A stretch of DNA of 64,000 nt from Rhizobium sp. P38BS-XIX (GTDB lineage Bacteria; Pseudomonadota; Alphaproteobacteria; Rhizobiales; Rhizobiaceae), in contig NZ_JABAIJ010000005.1 in NCBI RefSeq assembly GCF_012641435.1, positions 248,001-312,000 of the forward strand, in the 5' to 3' direction. Positions 61,759-64,000 of this stretch are shown here, in pieces. The notes below the pieces were generated by a model. That model ran no database searches and was not told the DNA's origin. It worked only from the letters and a program-made list of their open reading frames with translations. The translations under genes and the position numbers were made by a program. Numbering within the stretch: the stretch's first letter is position 1; every line of letters starts with the position of its first letter.

Positions 61759-62181
61759 ATGATGATTGAGAATAAAAAGAAGCCGAACCCCATCGACATT
61801 CATGTCGGTAGCCGCATACGCCTCCGCCGCACGATGCTTGGCATGAGCCAGGAAAAGCTCGGCGAAAGCCTCGGAATTACGTTTCAGCAAATCCAGAAGT
61901 ACGAAAAAGGTACCAACCGCGTTGGCGCCAGCCGCCTTCAGAACATCTCCAGCATTCTCAATGTCCCGGTTTCATTCTTCTTCGAAGACGCGCCGGGCGA
62001 GCACACGGCCACCGCGGGGGGCATGGCCGAAGCTTCCAGCTCCAACTACGTCGTTGACTTCCTCTCCTCTTCCGAGGGGCTTCAGCTCAACCGCGCCTTC
62101 GTGAAAATTTCCGATGGCAAGGTCAGGCGCAAGGTCGTCGAGCTGGTCAAGGCGCTCGCCGCCGAGGCAGACGCCGAATAA
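61759..62181 (+). CDS. praR: PraR-like Xre-family transcriptional regulator
   Basis: A 140-residue protein with a Cro/CI helix-turn-helix (about 14-72: RIRLRRTMLGMSQEKLGESL, ITFQQIQKYEKGTNRVGASR) and a conserved C-terminal part with VVDFLSSSEGLQLNRAFVKI. It closely matches the PraR family, which represses quorum-sensing and attachment genes in Rhizobium leguminosarum. It is located before metK, as in other rhizobia. It has its own terminator. Confidence 0.88.
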   Translation: MMIENKKKPNPIDIHVGSRIRLRRTMLGMSQEKLGESLGITFQQIQKYEKGTNRVGASRLQNISSILNVPVSFFFEDAPGEHTATAGGMAEASSSNYVVDFLSSSEGLQLNRAFVKISDGKVRRKVVELVKALAAEADAE

Positions 62182-62217
62182 GGCCTTGCGAGGCACTTTA
62201 AAACCGGTGAAGTCGAG

Positions 62218-62241
62218 AGGCGGTCATTTTGGCCGCCTTTT
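62218..62241 (+). terminator. rho-independent terminator of praR
   Basis: AGGCGG/CCGCCT stem extended by T-C/G-G pairs, followed by TTTT, 36 bases after the praR stop codon. It separates praR from metK. Confidence 0.8.
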
Positions 62242-62280
62242 CCATGTTTATGGCGAAAATTTATCTCTTCGGCTGGCATA

Positions 62281-62294
62281 TAAAGATATATTTA
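62281..62294 (+). promoter_or_regulatory. palindrome upstream of metK, candidate SahR-type operator
   Basis: TAAAGATATATTTA is a palindrome with one mismatched pair, 76 bp before the metK ATG. It resembles the TAAAGATATC-TTTA-type operators I recall for methionine-cycle regulators (SahR) in Rhizobiales, though I could not check this. It may control metK. No SAM riboswitch structure was recognised in this spacer. Confidence 0.4.
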
Positions 62295-62370
62295 TGTCCT
62301 TGTTCGTCTTGTTTTTCGAGCTGGAGACGAATATCAAAAGCAGAGATTTGTTCTTTGAGGGGAATCCCGC

Positions 62371-63624
62371 ATGCGCGCGAATTATCTGTTTACGAGTGAG
62401 TCAGTTGCCGAAGGTCACCCGGATAAAGTTTGTGACCGCATTTCCGATGAAATCGTCGATCTGGTTTACCGCGAGGCTGCAAAGACCGGCGTAAACCCCT
62501 GGGGCGTGCGCATTGCCTGCGAAACCCTTGCCACCACGAACCGCGTCGTCATCGCCGGTGAAGTTCGCCTTCCGCCGAGCCTGATGAAGAAGGACAAGGA
62601 CGGCAACGACGTCATCAATCCCTCGAAGTTCAAGGCAGCAGCGCGCCGCGCCATCAAGGACATCGGTTACGAGCAGGACGGCTTCCACTGGAAGAAGGCG
62701 CGCATCGACGTGCTCCTGCATTCGCAGTCTGCCGACATCGCTCAAGGCGTTGATAGCGCAGCCGACCAGCAGGGCGACGAAGGTGCCGGCGACCAGGGCA
62801 TCATGTTCGGCTACGCCTGCAAGGAAACGCCGGATCTCATGCCGGCGCCGATCTACTATTCGCACAAGATCCTGCAGCTGCTCGCAACCGCTCGCAAGAA
62901 GGGCGACGGCGAAGTCGCCAAGCTCGGCCCGGACGCCAAGAGCCAGGTGACTGTTCGCTACGTCGACGGCAAGCCGGCCGAAGTGACCTCGATCGTGCTG
63001 TCCACGCAGCATCTCGACGATACCTGGGATTCCAAGAAGGTTCGCTCCGTCGTTGAGCCCTATATCATCGAAGCACTCGGTGACCTGAAGATCGCTTCCG
63101 ATTGCAAGTGGTACATCAACCCCACGGGCAAGTTCGTTATCGGCGGTCCGGACGGCGATGCTGGCCTCACCGGCCGCAAGATCATCGTCGACACCTACGG
63201 CGGTGCGGCTCCGCACGGCGGTGGCGCGTTCTCCGGCAAGGACACGACCAAGGTCGACCGTTCGGCCGCTTACGCTGCTCGCTACCTCGCCAAGAACGTC
63301 GTTGCAGCCGGTCTGTCCGATCGTTGCACGATCCAGCTCTCCTACGCCATCGGCGTCGCCCAGCCGCTGTCGATCTATGTCGACCTGCATGGCACGGGCA
63401 AGGGCGTCACCGAGGACCAGGTCGAAGCGGCAATCCGCAAGAACATGGACCTCTCACCGACCGGCATCCGTCGTCACCTCGACCTGAACAAGCCGATCTA
63501 CGCCAAGACCTCTGCCTATGGCCATTTCGGCCGCAAGGCTGGCCGTGACGGTTCCTTCTCTTGGGAGCGCACCGACCTGGTGAAGGCTCTCAAGGAAGCC
63601 GTGAAGGTTCAGGAAGCGGCATGA
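62371..63624 (+). CDS. metK: S-adenosylmethionine synthetase
   Basis: A 417-residue tetrameric enzyme making SAM from methionine and ATP. Signatures are FTSESVAEGHPDKVCDRISD, SADIAQGVDSA, EGAGDQGIMFGYACKET and GGGAFSGKDTTKVDRSAAY. GAGGGGAA precedes the ATG. It overlaps trmB by four bases. Confidence 0.98.
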   Translation: MRANYLFTSESVAEGHPDKVCDRISDEIVDLVYREAAKTGVNPWGVRIACETLATTNRVVIAGEVRLPPSLMKKDKDGNDVINPSKFKAAARRAIKDIGYEQDGFHWKKARIDVLLHSQSADIAQGVDSAADQQGDEGAGDQGIMFGYACKETPDLMPAPIYYSHKILQLLATARKKGDGEVAKLGPDAKSQVTVRYVDGKPAEVTSIVLSTQHLDDTWDSKKVRSVVEPYIIEALGDLKIASDCKWYINPTGKFVIGGPDGDAGLTGRKIIVDTYGGAAPHGGGAFSGKDTTKVDRSAAYAARYLAKNVVAAGLSDRCTIQLSYAIGVAQPLSIYVDLHGTGKGVTEDQVEAAIRKNMDLSPTGIRRHLDLNKPIYAKTSAYGHFGRKAGRDGSFSWERTDLVKALKEAVKVQEAA

Positions 63625-64000
63625 TCGATACCGAGCGCCGGTCGCGGGCGACGGAAGCATTCTATGGCCGCCGCAAGGGGAAAGCCTTGCGCGGCCAGCA
63701 GGCGGAAACGCTGGAATCATTGCTGCCGCAATTCATCGTCGATCTTTCCGCTCCGGCGCCGCAGCCGCTGAACGATCTTTTTCCGGTGCCGACGGAACGT
63801 CTGCGCCTGGAGATCGGCTTCGGTGGTGGCGAGCATCTGATCCACAGGGCGTTGGAACAGCCGTCCACCGGTTTCATCGGTGTCGAGCCCTTCGTCAATT
63901 CGATGCAGAAACTGCTTGCGCGTGTCGGCGAAACCGGCGCGCGCAATATTCGCGTTTACAACGACGATGCCACCCAGCTGCTCGATTGGCTGCCGGATGC
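63621..64000 (+). CDS. trmB: tRNA (guanine-N7)-methyltransferase, N-terminal part (cut by window edge)
   Basis: The first 126 residues of TrmB: FYGRRKGKALRGQQAETLES, then the SAM-binding start LRLEIGFGGGEHLIHRAL, and TGFIGVEPFVNSMQKLLARV. It methylates G46 of tRNA. The start ATG overlaps the metK stop (ATGA), so the two are co-translated. The catalytic C-terminus lies beyond the window. Confidence 0.93.
   Translation, partial: MIDTERRSRATEAFYGRRKGKALRGQQAETLESLLPQFIVDLSAPAPQPLNDLFPVPTERLRLEIGFGGGEHLIHRALEQPSTGFIGVEPFVNSMQKLLARVGETGARNIRVYNDDATQLLDWLPD

Noticed and set aside
62242..62370. SAM-II or SAM-V riboswitch before metK
   Set aside because: No match to the conserved pseudoknot sequences that I can recognise; a covariance search was not possible.
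1..64000. CRISPR arrays, insertion sequences, prophage, tRNA or rRNA genes
   Set aside because: No regularly spaced repeats, transposase, integrase or tRNA-like cloverleaf was noticed on either strand.

Overview
The window is chromosomal DNA from an alphaproteobacterium of the Rhizobiaceae (Rhizobium/Agrobacterium type). This rests on gene order and family membership: ptsN-hpf-rpoN-lptB-lptA-lptC; rpsT-dnaA; miaB-phoH-ybeY-corC-lnt-praR-metK-trmB; a Mur-type Fur protein lacking the usual cysteine pair; an OlsB-type ornithine acyltransferase; malic enzyme fused to a phosphotransacetylase-like domain; and short intergenic repeats of a type common in rhizobia. Coding density is high, GC-rich codons dominate, and I see no insertion sequence, prophage, CRISPR array, rRNA or tRNA gene.

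Layout. 1-3.4 kb: a LysR gene diverging from an MFS exporter, a VOC protein, and an ArsR-SRPBCC-GFA operon. 3.4-4.9 kb: a spermidine-synthase-like methyltransferase and an unusual DUF2314-DUF2185 fusion. 5.0-12.4 kb (minus strand): a compact accessory catabolic operon. 12.6-17.5 kb: ubiB, ubiE, mutM, an enoyl-CoA hydratase and rpsT. 17.5-19.9 kb: a long dnaA upstream region and dnaA. 20-25 kb: hemW, rdgB, a VOC protein and rph facing hrcA-grpE. 25.4-30.7 kb: ptsN, hpf, rpoN, lptBAC. 31-39.8 kb: sppA, ihfB, a LapA-like protein, GNAT, CoxG-like, two RNA methyltransferases, lspA, a hybrid histidine kinase and olsB. 39.9-50 kb: maeB, mutS, a small unknown gene, glnD, murJ. 50-64 kb: trpS, usp, nfu, tsaB, rimI, mur, plsC, miaB, phoH, ybeY, corC, lnt, praR, metK and the start of trmB.

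The most interesting region is the minus-strand operon at 4985-12424. Simple annotation would call it a histidine (hut) cluster because it holds a histidase-like lyase and a urocanase-like protein. The lyase, however, has lost the Ala-Ser-Gly triad that forms the MIO cofactor (it reads Cys-Ala-Asp). The urocanase homologue has Ala where urocanase has its active-site Cys. The other genes are a DUF917 (thiohydantoin desulfurase-type) protein, a cyclic amidohydrolase and an M20 N-carbamoyl-amino-acid hydrolase; hutI and hutG are absent. These five families match, step for step, the known five-step bacterial breakdown of ergothioneine to glutamate, releasing trimethylamine, sulfide, CO2 and ammonia: ergothionase, thiourocanate hydratase, thiohydantoin desulfurase, hydantoin-5-propionate hydrolase and N-carbamoyl-glutamate hydrolase. 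The assignment is inference from family membership and residues, not proven. A TfoX-like gene sits inside the operon, and a 25-bp dyad lies just upstream of it.

Regulatory signals read directly from sequence include a Pho box before olsB, an Irr-type iron-control box before nfu, six GANTC (CcrM) sites in 127 bp upstream of dnaA, a palindrome before metK, and several strong hairpin terminators.
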